A stretch of DNA of 35,291 nucleotides from an uncultured Prevotellaceae bacterium. GTDB taxonomy: Bacteria > Bacteroidota > Bacteroidia > Bacteroidales > Bacteroidaceae. This document shows, one piece after another, positions 23,308-31,553 of the stretch (position 1 is its first letter; each line of letters starts with the position of its first letter). The stretch lies in assembly GCA_902776545.1 (NCBI GenBank), contig CACYQO010000072.1, positions 1 through 35,291 of the forward strand, written 5' to 3'. A model generated the notes under the pieces. That model saw only the letters and a list, made by a program, of their open reading frames with translations, did not search any database and was not told where the DNA came from. Made by a program: the position numbers and the translations under genes.

Positions 23308-24357
23308 ATGGCAGAAATGAATTTCGGTGGCGTGATGGAAACAGTAGTCACCAGCAAGGAGTTCTCTTTGGAGAAAGCACGTGAAGTATTGAAGAATGAG
23401 ACGATCGCCGTGATCGGTTACGGTGTGCAGGGACCTGGTCAGGCCTGTAACCTGCGCGACAACGGTTTCAACGTGATTGTCGGTCAGCGTCAGGGTAAGA
23501 CCTATGACAAGGCTGTGGCTGACGGATGGGTTCCCGGTGAGACGCTGTTCTCTATCGAGGAGGCAGCCGAGAAGGGTACAATCCTCTGCATGCTTCTGAG
23601 CGACGCTGGTCAGATTCAGCAGTGGCCCGTCATCAAGAAATATCTGAAGCCCGGTAAGACGCTGTATTACTCTCACGGCTTCGCCATCAACTGGAGTGAC
23701 CGCACGGGTGTGATTCCTCCTGCAGACGTTGATGTAATCATGGTGGCTCCTAAGGGTAGTGGTACTTCTCTTCGCACGATGTTCTGCGAGGGTCGCGGCC
23801 TGAACTGCTCGTATGCCGTGTATCAGGATGCTTCCGGCAAGGCTAAGGAGAAGACCATCGCCTTCGGTATCGGTATCGGTGCAGGTTATCTGTTCGAGAC
23901 CACCTTCCAGCGTGAGGCTACCTCTGACCTCACCGGTGAGCGCGGAAGTCTGATGGGTGCCATCCAGGGATTGCTGCTGGCACAGTATGAGGTGCTCCGC
24001 GAGCACGGACACTCTCCCTCGGAGGCCTTCAACGAGACCGTTGAGGAGCTGACGCAGAGTCTTGGCCCGCTCTTCGGTGCGAAGGGTATGGACTGGATGT
24101 ATGCCAACTGTTCGACTACCGCTCAGCGTGGTGCATTGGACTGGGCTCCCCGTTTCCACGATGCTATCAAGCCTGTGATGGAGTGGCTGTACTATTCAGT
24201 GCAGACGGGTAACGAGGCTCAGATCACCATCGATGCCAACTCGAAGCCCGACTACCGTGCGGGTCTGGAGAAGGAACTCGAGGCCATGCGTAATCAGGAG
24301 ATGTGGCGCGCCGGCGAGACAGTGCGCAAGCTTCGTCCGGAGAATCAGGAAGTATAA
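23308..24357 (+). CDS. ilvC: Ketol-acid reductoisomerase
   Basis: Converts acetolactate or acetohydroxybutyrate to the dihydroxy acids with NADPH and Mg2+. The 349-residue class I enzyme has the Rossmann motif AVIGYGVQGPGQACNLRDNG followed by VGQRQGKTYDKA, MVAPKGSGTSLRTMF and the helical metal-binding domain (TSDLTGERGSLMGAIQGLLLAQYEVL). The long frame opens at 23215, but the ATG at 23308 is right: it starts with the family's MAEMNFGGV and lies 41 bases after the -7 box, while the longer frame would run through the promoter. It is separated from the other ilv genes by the opposite-strand GH3 gene. A heptamer array touches its stop codon. Confidence 0.95.
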   Translation: MAEMNFGGVMETVVTSKEFSLEKAREVLKNETIAVIGYGVQGPGQACNLRDNGFNVIVGQRQGKTYDKAVADGWVPGETLFSIEEAAEKGTILCMLLSDAGQIQQWPVIKKYLKPGKTLYYSHGFAINWSDRTGVIPPADVDVIMVAPKGSGTSLRTMFCEGRGLNCSYAVYQDASGKAKEKTIAFGIGIGAGYLFETTFQREATSDLTGERGSLMGAIQGLLLAQYEVLREHGHSPSEAFNETVEELTQSLGPLFGAKGMDWMYANCSTTAQRGALDWAPRFHDAIKPVMEWLYYSVQTGNEAQITIDANSKPDYRAGLEKELEAMRNQEMWRAGETVRKLRPENQEV

Positions 24358-24466
24358 TGAGAAATGAGTAATGAGGAATGAGGAATGATGATAACCGGCC
24401 AAGCGTAGAAATAAGGGCATGCAAAGTAATCAACATTCCTCATTTCTCGTTTCTTATTCCTAATTT
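24356..24466 (+). repeat. Heptamer hairpin element, copy 3 (ilvC-MaoC gap)
   Basis: The left arm is AATGAGA, AATGAGT, AATGAGG, AATGAGG, AATGATG (24356-24390). The core begins ATGATAAC (24388) and ends GGGCATGCAAAGTAATCA (24415-24432). The right arm (24434 onward) holds CATTCCT, CATTTCT, CGTTTCT, TATTCCT, the inverse of the left units. Confidence 0.85.
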
Positions 24467-24473
24467 ATAAAAA

Positions 24474-24938
24474 ATGGGAAAATTAGTAATCAATTCGTAT
24501 GATGAGTTCGCAGCCTATTTGGGACAGGAGTTAGGCGTATCAGACTGGCTGCAGATCGACCAAGACCGTATCAACCTCTTTGCCGATGCCACACTCGACC
24601 ACCAGTGGATTCACGTCGATGTGGAAAGGGCGAAGGAGGAGAGCCAGTATCACAGCACCATCGCCCACGGCTACCTGACACTCTCCGTGCTGCCGTATCT
24701 GTGGGACCAGATCATCGAGGTGAACAATATCAAGATGCTCGTGAACTACGGTATGGACAAGATGCGCTTCGGACAGCCTGTGGTGACGGGTTCGCGTGTA
24801 AGGATGACCACGAAACTGCACAACATCCAGAACCTGCGCGGCATCTGCAAGGTGGAGATTGATTTCAAGATTGAGATAGAGGGACAGCGTAAGCCGGCAC
24901 TCGAAGGCATCGCCTCGTTCCTATACTATTTTAAGTAA
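24474..24938 (+). CDS. MaoC-like (R)-enoyl-CoA hydratase
   Basis: A 154-residue single-hotdog protein of the MaoC dehydratase family. The signature INLFADATLDHQWIHVDVERAKE (about 33-55) carries the Asp and His of the (R)-hydratase active site, and HSTIAHGYLTLSVLPYLW is the following conserved helix. Family members hydrate trans-2-enoyl-CoA or act on related thioesters; the true substrate here is unknown. It lies between ilvC and a PurF-like gene, with gaps of 116 nt (filled by the repeat) and 10 nt, so it may be transcribed with both. Confidence 0.88.
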   Translation: MGKLVINSYDEFAAYLGQELGVSDWLQIDQDRINLFADATLDHQWIHVDVERAKEESQYHSTIAHGYLTLSVLPYLWDQIIEVNNIKMLVNYGMDKMRFGQPVVTGSRVRMTTKLHNIQNLRGICKVEIDFKIEIEGQRKPALEGIASFLYYFK

Positions 24939-24948
24939 ACAATACAAT

Positions 24949-26400
24949 ATGGGAGGATTCTTTGGAACCATATCTACAAAGTGTTGCGTCAACGACCTGT
25001 TCTACGGCACCGACTACAACTCACACCTCGGCACACGTCGCGCTGGACTGGTGACCTTCGATACCGAGAATGGCTTCAGCCGTAAGATCCATAATCTGGA
25101 GCGCGACTATTTCCGCTCGAAGTTCGAGGATGAGCTCGATTCGTTCTCGGGCCATCAGGGTATCGGTGTGATCAGCGATACCGATCCCCAGCCGATACTT
25201 GTGAACTCTCATTTGGGCCGTTATGCCGTGGTGACGGTGGCGAAGATCAACAACCTGGAAGAGGTGGCGCAGGAACTGCTGGACCGCCGCATGCACTTCA
25301 GCGAGTATTCTGCGAACACCATCAATCAGACGGAGCTCGTGGCACTGCTCATCAATATGGGTCGCACGTTCGTCGATGGCATCAATCTGGTGTATAAGAA
25401 GATTGAGGGTTCGTGCTCGATGCTCATTCTCACGGAGAAAGGTATCATCGCCGCCCGTGATTTCTTAGGCCGTACACCCATCGTGGTGGGAAAGAAGGAG
25501 GGAGCCTATGCTGTATCGAGTGAGACGACGAGTTTCCCGAACCTCGACTACCACCGTGTGAGAGACCTCGGTCCTGGTGAGATCGTGTATCTCACGGCTG
25601 ACTCGATGGAGGTGCTGCAGGAGCCGTTCAAGAGAGAGCAGATCTGTTCGTTCCTCTGGGTGTATTATGGCTTCCCCGCCTCAGACTATAACGGCATCAA
25701 CGTGGAGGCTGTGCGCGAAACGAACGGTAAGAAGATGGGTGAGATAGACGAGACGGAAGTGGACAGTGTCTGTGGTGTGCCTGACTCTGGTGTCGGTATG
25801 GCATTGGGTTATGCCGAGGGTAAGGGCGTGCCGTATAAGAGGAGTGTTCTGAAGTACACGCCGACATGGCCCCGTTCGTTCACACCTGGCAATCAGGAGC
25901 GACGTGCGCTGGTGGCAAAGATGAAACTCATTCCGAATCCCTCGCTACTGAAGGATCAGCGCGTGGTGTTCTGCGATGACTCCATTGTGCGTGGTACACA
26001 GCTGAAGGATAACGTGAGGACGTTCTTCGAGTATGGCGCCAAGGAGGTGCATTGCCGCATCTCGTGTCCGCCGCTGGTGTACGGTTGTCCGTTTATCGGC
26101 TTCACTACGTCGAAGAGTGATATGGAACTGATCACGCGTCGCATCATTAAGGACTTTGAGGGTGACGACAAGAAGAATCTCGAGAAGTATGCCCAGACGG
26201 ATTCGCCGGAGTATAAAAGGATGGTGGCAGAGATTGCCAAGCGTCTGGGACTGACGACGCTGAAGTTCGCACGTCTGGAGGATCTCGTGGATGCTATAGG
26301 CATGCCGAAGTGCAAACTTTGTACGCATTGCTTTGATGGCAGCAGCTACTGTCACGAGTATGACAATGAGGACGAAAGACAATTGAAATTGGACTTTTGA
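24949..26400 (+). CDS. PurF-like amidophosphoribosyltransferase lacking the catalytic Cys
   Basis: A 483-residue two-domain protein. The C-terminal half is a type I phosphoribosyltransferase with an intact PRPP loop (VVFCDDSIVRGT, 339-350) and CGVPDSGVGMALGYAEGKGVP. The N-terminal half has the glutaminase fold, but the expected Met-Cys-Gly start is MGGFFGTIS, so the nucleophile is replaced by Gly. The usual QHRGQ and HNGN segments read SHLGTRRAG and VNSHLGR. Glutamine hydrolysis is therefore unlikely. It ends with a cysteine cluster (CKLCTHCFDGSSYC). Bacteroidales commonly have a longer canonical PurF as well, so this may be a paralogue using ammonia or having another role. It follows the MaoC gene by 10 nt. 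Confidence 0.85.
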   Translation: MGGFFGTISTKCCVNDLFYGTDYNSHLGTRRAGLVTFDTENGFSRKIHNLERDYFRSKFEDELDSFSGHQGIGVISDTDPQPILVNSHLGRYAVVTVAKINNLEEVAQELLDRRMHFSEYSANTINQTELVALLINMGRTFVDGINLVYKKIEGSCSMLILTEKGIIAARDFLGRTPIVVGKKEGAYAVSSETTSFPNLDYHRVRDLGPGEIVYLTADSMEVLQEPFKREQICSFLWVYYGFPASDYNGINVEAVRETNGKKMGEIDETEVDSVCGVPDSGVGMALGYAEGKGVPYKRSVLKYTPTWPRSFTPGNQERRALVAKMKLIPNPSLLKDQRVVFCDDSIVRGTQLKDNVRTFFEYGAKEVHCRISCPPLVYGCPFIGFTTSKSDMELITRRIIKDFEGDDKKNLEKYAQTDSPEYKRMVAEIAKRLGLTTLKFARLEDLVDAIGMPKCKLCTHCFDGSSYCHEYDNEDERQLKLDF

Positions 26401-26401
26401 G

Positions 26402-26450
26402 CCACAGATTTCACAGATTCTCACAGATTATGTGATTTACACAGATTTTT
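26402..26450. repeat. CACAGATT tandem repeat between convergent genes
   Basis: CACAGATT occurs four times with 9-10 or more bp spacing (CACAGATTT, CACAGATTCT, CACAGATTATG, then ACACAGATTTTT). It spans the gap and reaches into the recQ stop codon, which encodes the last residues KKSV. Confidence 0.75.
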
Positions 26451-28341
26451 TAGAGAGGAGGCCGTCTTCTTGTAAGATGTATTCCTCCTGGAGAAGATAA
26501 GAGAGCGCGGCATCCAGTTCGTCGGTAGGCAACTGGATGTCGCGTAAGTCTGTGATGGGGTGGGGCTTGCGGTCGCTGAGCAGTTGGAGAATTTTCTCCA
26601 TCGCGGTGTTCATACGAGGCTCAGAAACGAGGCCTTCCTTGCGGTGACTCAGACAGACGTCGCACAGTCCGCAGTCGCGGCTGTCTGTCTCTCCGAAGTA
26701 TTGCAGCAGCTGGCGGCTACGGCAGATATGATCGTCTGTGGCGTATGCGATGACGGCAGCAATACGCTGGCGAAACTGCGACAGGCGCTCTTCATAGACG
26801 GCAGGCGAGAACTGCAGGAACTCCTTGTCCTCCCGTCGCTGGGTATAGCGGATGTAAGGTGTCTTCTTCTGGGGAATGAAGTGGAGGATGTGGCGCTGGT
26901 TGAGACCGATGAGCGTCTGATACAACTGTTGCGGCTGCAAACCTGTCTGGCTGGCGATGAAGCCTTCGTCGATGTAATGATAGTCGGTGAAAAGTCCGCC
27001 GTAGTTGCGCAGAAGCGACGTGATGATCTTTTCTTCGATGGTCGTGGTGTTCTCCAGTTTGTAGAGTTCTCCACGCGTGACGGTGAACATCAGTCGCGCC
27101 TGATTGTCCTGTTCTTCAGTATATTCGATGTAGCCCGCACGGCTGAGGATCTTCAGCGCTGAATCCACCACGATGGGGAAATGGTGGAAGGCGTGACAGA
27201 ACTTGTCGATGTTGAACTCAAAGGTGTGATTGTAGCCGGAGCCGACGCCGATCTGGTAGAAGAAGGCCAGATGTTCGTAGATTTGACGGATATAATCTTT
27301 CTCAGGGAAGGTGTCCACAATGCGCTTTTCGAGTTTACGCTTGTCGCCGTTGTTGTAGAGTAGCACGGCGTAAGAGCGTTTGCCGTCACGTCCTGCACGG
27401 CCAGCTTCCTGGAAATAGGCTTCGATGCTGTCAGGGCAGTCGATATGTATCACCAGTCGCACATCGGGTTTGTCGATGCCCATACCGAAGGCGTTGGTGG
27501 CCACCATTACGCGGACCCTGCTTTCCTGCCAGGCCTGTTGCCGTTCATCTTTCACACTCGTGTCGAGACCGGCGTGATAGAACGTGGCGGAGATGCCAGC
27601 CTTCGTGAGCAGATCTGCATATTCCTTTGTGCGCTGACGGCTGCGGGCATAGACGATGGCGGTGCCAGACATGCTGCTGAGAATATGGATGAGTTGTTCG
27701 CGCTTGTCGTTCGTTTGTCGTACGACGTAGACGAGGTTCTTGCGCTCGAAGCTCATGCGGAAGACGTTAAATTTTCCCGATAACTTATCACAGATATCCT
27801 CCACAACCTGCGGCGTCGCAGTAGCGGTGAGCGCCAGAACGGGCACATTAGGCAACAGCTTACGGATGTTCGCAATCTCGAGATAGGATGGGCGGAAGTC
27901 ATAACCCCATTGTGAGATGCAGTGGGCTTCGTCGACGGTGATGAAACTGACCTTCATGTGGCGCAGCTTCGTCTGGAAGAGTTCGGAGGAAAGGCGCTCG
28001 GGAGAGACATAGAGCAGTTTTACATCGCCGAAGATGCATTTCTCGAGAGTGATGATAATTTCCTCGTGTGTCAGACCGGAATAGATGGCTGCTGCCTTGA
28101 TGCCTCGGCGGAGGAGGTTATCCACCTGGTCTTTCATCAGGGCGATAAGGGGCGTGATGACGATGCAGACGCCTTTCTGTGCCAAGGCCGGCACTTGGAA
28201 GGTAATGCTCTTGCCACCGCCTGTGGGCATCAGACCCAGCGTGTCGTGGCCTGAACAGATAGACTCGATGATCTCCCGTTGTATGCCCCGGAAATCATCA
28301 TAGCCCCAGTACTGCTTGAGTATATTTCTAAATCGGTCCAT
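26437..28341 (-). CDS. recQ: RecQ-family ATP-dependent DNA helicase
   Basis: A 3'-5' DNA helicase of 634 residues. It carries motif I TGGGKS (40-45), motif II DEAH (137-140) followed by CISQWGYDFRPSY, motif V/VI (ATNAFGMGIDKPDVRLVIH, QEAGRAGRDG) and the RecQ-C-terminal zinc cysteines (C before RSRQLLQYFGE, then CGLCDVC). No clear HRDC domain is seen at the end, so it is of the short type. It lies 13 nt after recJ on the same strand, forming a recJ-recQ unit, and both proteins act in gap and break processing. A three-unit heptamer (ATAAACT, ATGAACC, ATCAACT) fills the gap. Confidence 0.92.
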   Translation of the reverse strand: MDRFRNILKQYWGYDDFRGIQREIIESICSGHDTLGLMPTGGGKSITFQVPALAQKGVCIVITPLIALMKDQVDNLLRRGIKAAAIYSGLTHEEIIITLEKCIFGDVKLLYVSPERLSSELFQTKLRHMKVSFITVDEAHCISQWGYDFRPSYLEIANIRKLLPNVPVLALTATATPQVVEDICDKLSGKFNVFRMSFERKNLVYVVRQTNDKREQLIHILSSMSGTAIVYARSRQRTKEYADLLTKAGISATFYHAGLDTSVKDERQQAWQESRVRVMVATNAFGMGIDKPDVRLVIHIDCPDSIEAYFQEAGRAGRDGKRSYAVLLYNNGDKRKLEKRIVDTFPEKDYIRQIYEHLAFFYQIGVGSGYNHTFEFNIDKFCHAFHHFPIVVDSALKILSRAGYIEYTEEQDNQARLMFTVTRGELYKLENTTTIEEKIITSLLRNYGGLFTDYHYIDEGFIASQTGLQPQQLYQTLIGLNQRHILHFIPQKKTPYIRYTQRREDKEFLQFSPAVYEERLSQFRQRIAAVIAYATDDHICRSRQLLQYFGETDSRDCGLCDVCLSHRKEGLVSEPRMNTAMEKILQLLSDRKPHPITDLRDIQLPTDELDAALSYLLQEEYILQEDGLLSKKSV

Positions 28342-28354
28342 AAACTATGAACCA

Positions 28355-30082
28355 TCAACTATCTGTTTCGCTCGGTTTAATGTCTTCTATCTGCAGCTGC
28401 ACCTCACTGCGCTTGTAGATATTGTCCTCGATGGTATAGACGATATCAAACGAGCGCTTGGACTTGATGAATTTAGCCGATTCACTCTGTCCGAAGGCGA
28501 TGCCGTTGAGCACGTTGCTCGACTTCGAATCGACGAGTTCCAGCTTGATATGTTCCTGCTGGCGGCCCACCACCTTCGATGTACCGTAGTCATAGACATT
28601 ACGGGTGCAGAAGATAGGCTTGGGATTATCAGGTCCGTGCGGAGCGAGTTTCTTCAGGTCGTTATGCAGTTTCTTATTGACATCCTTGAAGTCGATGACA
28701 GCATCGATATCGAGGGTGGCCTCCGTCTGTTCCGGCAAGATATGCTCATCGACATATTTTTGGAAACGGCGACGGAACTCGGGGATGTTCTCGATCTTCA
28801 TCGAGAGGCCGACGGCATAGGTATGACCTCCGAAGTTCTCCAACAGGTCGCGACAGTTCTTGATGGCGTCGTAGATATCGTAGCCGGCCACGCTGCGGGC
28901 GGAACCCGTGGCGATGCCGTTGAACTTCGTGAGCACCACCGTCGGACGATAATAGAATTCCGTCAAACGGGAGGCGACGATGCCGATGACACCTTTCTTC
29001 CAGTTCTCATCGTAGAGCACGATGCTCGAAGTATGATCCTGATGCACCAGGCGTTCTACAATCTGGTTTGCCTCTTCGGTCATCTGCTTGTCCACGTCCT
29101 TGCGCTGTTCGTTGTATTCATTAATGAGATGCGCCTCGGAGAGCGCCTTCGCGAAGTCACGCTCCACGAGCAGATCCACAGCCTCCGTACCGTTCTGCAT
29201 ACGTCCCGAGGCATTGATGCGGGGACCGATCTTGAAGACGATATCGTTCATCGTTATCTCCCTTCCCGTCAGTCCGCAGATATCCATGATGGCCTTTAGT
29301 CCTACGGAAGGCGTAGTGTTCAGCTGTTTCAGCCCGTGATAGGCGAGGATGCGGTTTTCTCCTAAGATGGGCACGATGTCTGCGGCGATGCTCACCGCAC
29401 AGAACTCGAGCAGGGGGATGAGCCGCGAGAAGGGTATGCCGTTGTTTTTGGCGAAGGCCTGCATGAACTTGAAGCCTACTCCGCATCCGCAGAGATGATT
29501 GAAGGGGTAGGTGGAGTCCTCGCGTTTCGGATTGAGAATCGCCACCGCATCAGGCAGTTCATCATCTGGCACATGGTGGTCGCAGATGATGAAATCGATA
29601 CCCAGCCGCTTCGCATAGGCTATCTCATCGATGGCCTTGATACCGCAATCGAGTATGATAATGAGTTTGACACCTTTTTCTGCTGCATAGTCCAGAGCCT
29701 TGATACTGACACCATAACCCTCCTCATAACGGTCGGGGATATAGTATTCAATATTGGAATAGAACTGCTGCAGAAACTTAAACACCAAAGCTACCGCCGT
29801 ACATCCATCAACATCGTAGTCGCCATAGACCATGATACGCTCTTTGCGCCCCATGGCGTCGTTCAATCTGTCTACCGCCACGTCCATGTCGTTCATCAGG
29901 AACGGGTCTATCAGCTCGTTTAACATCGGACGGAAGAATCGTTTGGCTGCGCTCTCCGTCTTGATGCCTCGCTGAATGAGCAGGTTTGCGATGATCGGAC
30001 TCATGCCGATCTTCTCTCCCAGCTCCTTAGCTGCCGTCTGTTGTTCTGATGTAGGTGGTTCGTAATTCCATTTGAAATGCAT
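28355..30082 (-). CDS. recJ: Single-stranded-DNA-specific exonuclease RecJ
   Basis: A 575-residue 5'-3' exonuclease of the DHH family. The metal motifs YGDYDVDG (86-93), CDHHVPDDELPD (DHH at 167-169) and the DHHA1-type GRMQNGTEAVDLL segment with GSARSV and GGHTYAVGLSM are all visible. It ends in an OB-like region (KPIFCTRNVYDYGTSKVVG, HIKLELVDSK). The length fits bacterial RecJ. It is the first gene of the recJ-recQ unit, and a -7 box lies at 30117-30124 on the minus strand. Confidence 0.94.
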   Translation of the reverse strand: MHFKWNYEPPTSEQQTAAKELGEKIGMSPIIANLLIQRGIKTESAAKRFFRPMLNELIDPFLMNDMDVAVDRLNDAMGRKERIMVYGDYDVDGCTAVALVFKFLQQFYSNIEYYIPDRYEEGYGVSIKALDYAAEKGVKLIIILDCGIKAIDEIAYAKRLGIDFIICDHHVPDDELPDAVAILNPKREDSTYPFNHLCGCGVGFKFMQAFAKNNGIPFSRLIPLLEFCAVSIAADIVPILGENRILAYHGLKQLNTTPSVGLKAIMDICGLTGREITMNDIVFKIGPRINASGRMQNGTEAVDLLVERDFAKALSEAHLINEYNEQRKDVDKQMTEEANQIVERLVHQDHTSSIVLYDENWKKGVIGIVASRLTEFYYRPTVVLTKFNGIATGSARSVAGYDIYDAIKNCRDLLENFGGHTYAVGLSMKIENIPEFRRRFQKYVDEHILPEQTEATLDIDAVIDFKDVNKKLHNDLKKLAPHGPDNPKPIFCTRNVYDYGTSKVVGRQQEHIKLELVDSKSSNVLNGIAFGQSESAKFIKSKRSFDIVYTIEDNIYKRSEVQLQIEDIKPSETDS

Positions 30083-30116
30083 TAATATATTTATTTTTTT
30101 ACGGCAATTTAGCTCC

Positions 30117-30124
30117 CAAAGGTA
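30117..30124 (-). promoter_or_regulatory. -7 box of recJ
   Basis: On the minus strand TACCTTTG fits TAnnTTTG, 35 bases before the recJ start. No clear -33. Confidence 0.55.
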
Positions 30125-30144
30125 AGCATAAAAAATGAAAAAAT

Positions 30145-30178
30145 GGCATAATCTGCGTAAAATTTAACAGATTATGCC
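30145..30178 (-). terminator. Terminator of the C1 peptidase gene
   Basis: GGCATAATCTG (30145-30155) pairs perfectly with CAGATTATGCC (30168-30178). On the minus strand it is followed by ATTTTTTCATTTTTT. It separates the peptidase gene from recJ. Confidence 0.8.
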
Positions 30179-30216
30179 CTTTTTAACAAATTTGAGGCTC
30201 AATCTCAGGCCATTTC

Positions 30217-31422
30217 TCAGAGTCCGAGTTTTTTCCGTATCTCGGCAGGAATGGCGTTTTTGTTGATGAGGAAATCCATCGTGTTGGCGGCGATAAAGGC
30301 CTTGGTCATGTACCAGATGCCCTTGTAGTCGCCGGATTCACCCCAGGAATTCTGCACCATATAATACTCTTTGCCATTCTGGTCCTTGGCCACACCGAAG
30401 ATGTGCATGCCGTGGTCATCTGTCAGTTCCCAGTTGTCGAAACGCTCTTGACGCATCTCCTGTGTCGGAACGATCTCTGGTACAGTACATCCCAGCGAGT
30501 CGATGATATTGCGCTTTTTTTCAGCAGCCAGTTTCAGCCAGCGGGCCATGTCGCTGCCGGCGAGACTTTGTGTGGCCTTGCCATCAACGGCATATGCCAG
30601 TCCTTTGCGGGTAAAGCCCTCTTCAGACACGTCACCGCCCCAGGCTACGGTATAGCCGTTTTCAATGGCGTTGTCGATGATCTGCATCATCTCTTCCATT
30701 GGCACGTTATAGCTCAGCGGGAAGCGCCAGTTGTCTTGTACTTCCACGGGGAAGGCTGAATAGAAGGGATGGTGGGTATAGCTGGTGATGGACACATAGT
30801 CGTTGAGGTTGATGCCGAGGCTTGCCATGAACGACTTCGGGGTGTACTCCTTGCCCTCGTAGGTGAATTTCTCAGGGCACTTGCCGAGGTAAGCGTCGAG
30901 GATGCCCTGCAATCCGACCTTCCACTGGTTGCTGATCTTCTTTGCGCTGTTCTTGGCAACGGCTGCTACGTATGGCTCCAGAAGCGAGAAGAACTCGTTG
31001 AAATTGTTCAGAGAGTCACCATAGAGCGAGCCGGGGAAAGGCATAGCCTCCAGCGGACAGATACCGTGGTTCTTCAGTGTGGAGAGCACATCCTCGGCAC
31101 TTCCGCCCTGAGCGAACTGGCAATCGCCGTGGTATCTTACCACCTGAATGGCGCGTTCCATATAAGTCTTGTTGGCTACAAAGGCTTCGCAGAGGGTGTA
31201 TCGCTTGCCTGTAGCTTTCAGGATCTCAGCCTCAAAGAATGAGAGGGTAGAGTAGTCCCAACACGTACCCGAACGGTTCTGGTCCTTGATGGTGGTGATG
31301 GGGAGTTCCTTGATAATGGTAAAGACGGGTTTGTTGGCGTCTTTGGCGGCTTCCTTTTTCTTGGCTGCCGAGGCACTGACGGCGATCATCGCCATAAGTG
31401 CGAAACTTAAAATCTTCTTCAT
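30217..31422 (-). CDS. Secreted C1-family cysteine peptidase (aminopeptidase C-like)
   Basis: A 401-residue papain-fold peptidase of the bleomycin hydrolase/PepC branch. The signal peptide is MKKILSFALMAMIAVSASA. The catalytic Cys is C54 in QNRSGTCWDYSTLSFFE, the His is in DDHGMHIFGVA (about 341) and the Asn in VQNSWGESGDYKGIWYM. PepC proteins are normally cytoplasmic aminopeptidases, while Bacteroidetes have exported relatives; the signal places this one in the periplasm or outer membrane. It probably trims peptides, and a dipeptidyl-peptidase-like specificity is possible. The gene is separated from pepP upstream by a double-palindrome element. Confidence 0.88.
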   Translation of the reverse strand: MKKILSFALMAMIAVSASAAKKKEAAKDANKPVFTIIKELPITTIKDQNRSGTCWDYSTLSFFEAEILKATGKRYTLCEAFVANKTYMERAIQVVRYHGDCQFAQGGSAEDVLSTLKNHGICPLEAMPFPGSLYGDSLNNFNEFFSLLEPYVAAVAKNSAKKISNQWKVGLQGILDAYLGKCPEKFTYEGKEYTPKSFMASLGINLNDYVSITSYTHHPFYSAFPVEVQDNWRFPLSYNVPMEEMMQIIDNAIENGYTVAWGGDVSEEGFTRKGLAYAVDGKATQSLAGSDMARWLKLAAEKKRNIIDSLGCTVPEIVPTQEMRQERFDNWELTDDHGMHIFGVAKDQNGKEYYMVQNSWGESGDYKGIWYMTKAFIAANTMDFLINKNAIPAEIRKKLGL

Positions 31423-31456
31423 ATTGATAATATTTAAAACAACAATCTTATTTTTA

Positions 31457-31553
31457 CGACAACAGGGACAACTGTGACAACTTTATCAGGCAGCAATGCT
31501 GCCATGGCGACAGTGTCGCCAATAAATGTTGTCTAAGTTGTTATTGTTGTCGT
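31457..31553. repeat. Framed double-palindrome element
   Basis: Two neighbouring 15-nt palindromes, GGCAGCAATGCTGCC (31489-31503) and GGCGACAGTGTCGCC (31506-31520), have 7-bp stems and single-base centres and are 2 nt apart. They are framed by imperfect inverted arms. The left arm carries GACAAC three times at 9-bp spacing (31458-31481) and the right arm carries GTTGTC/GTTGT (31529-31551). The right arm encodes the C-terminal RQQ of pepP. Confidence 0.75.
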
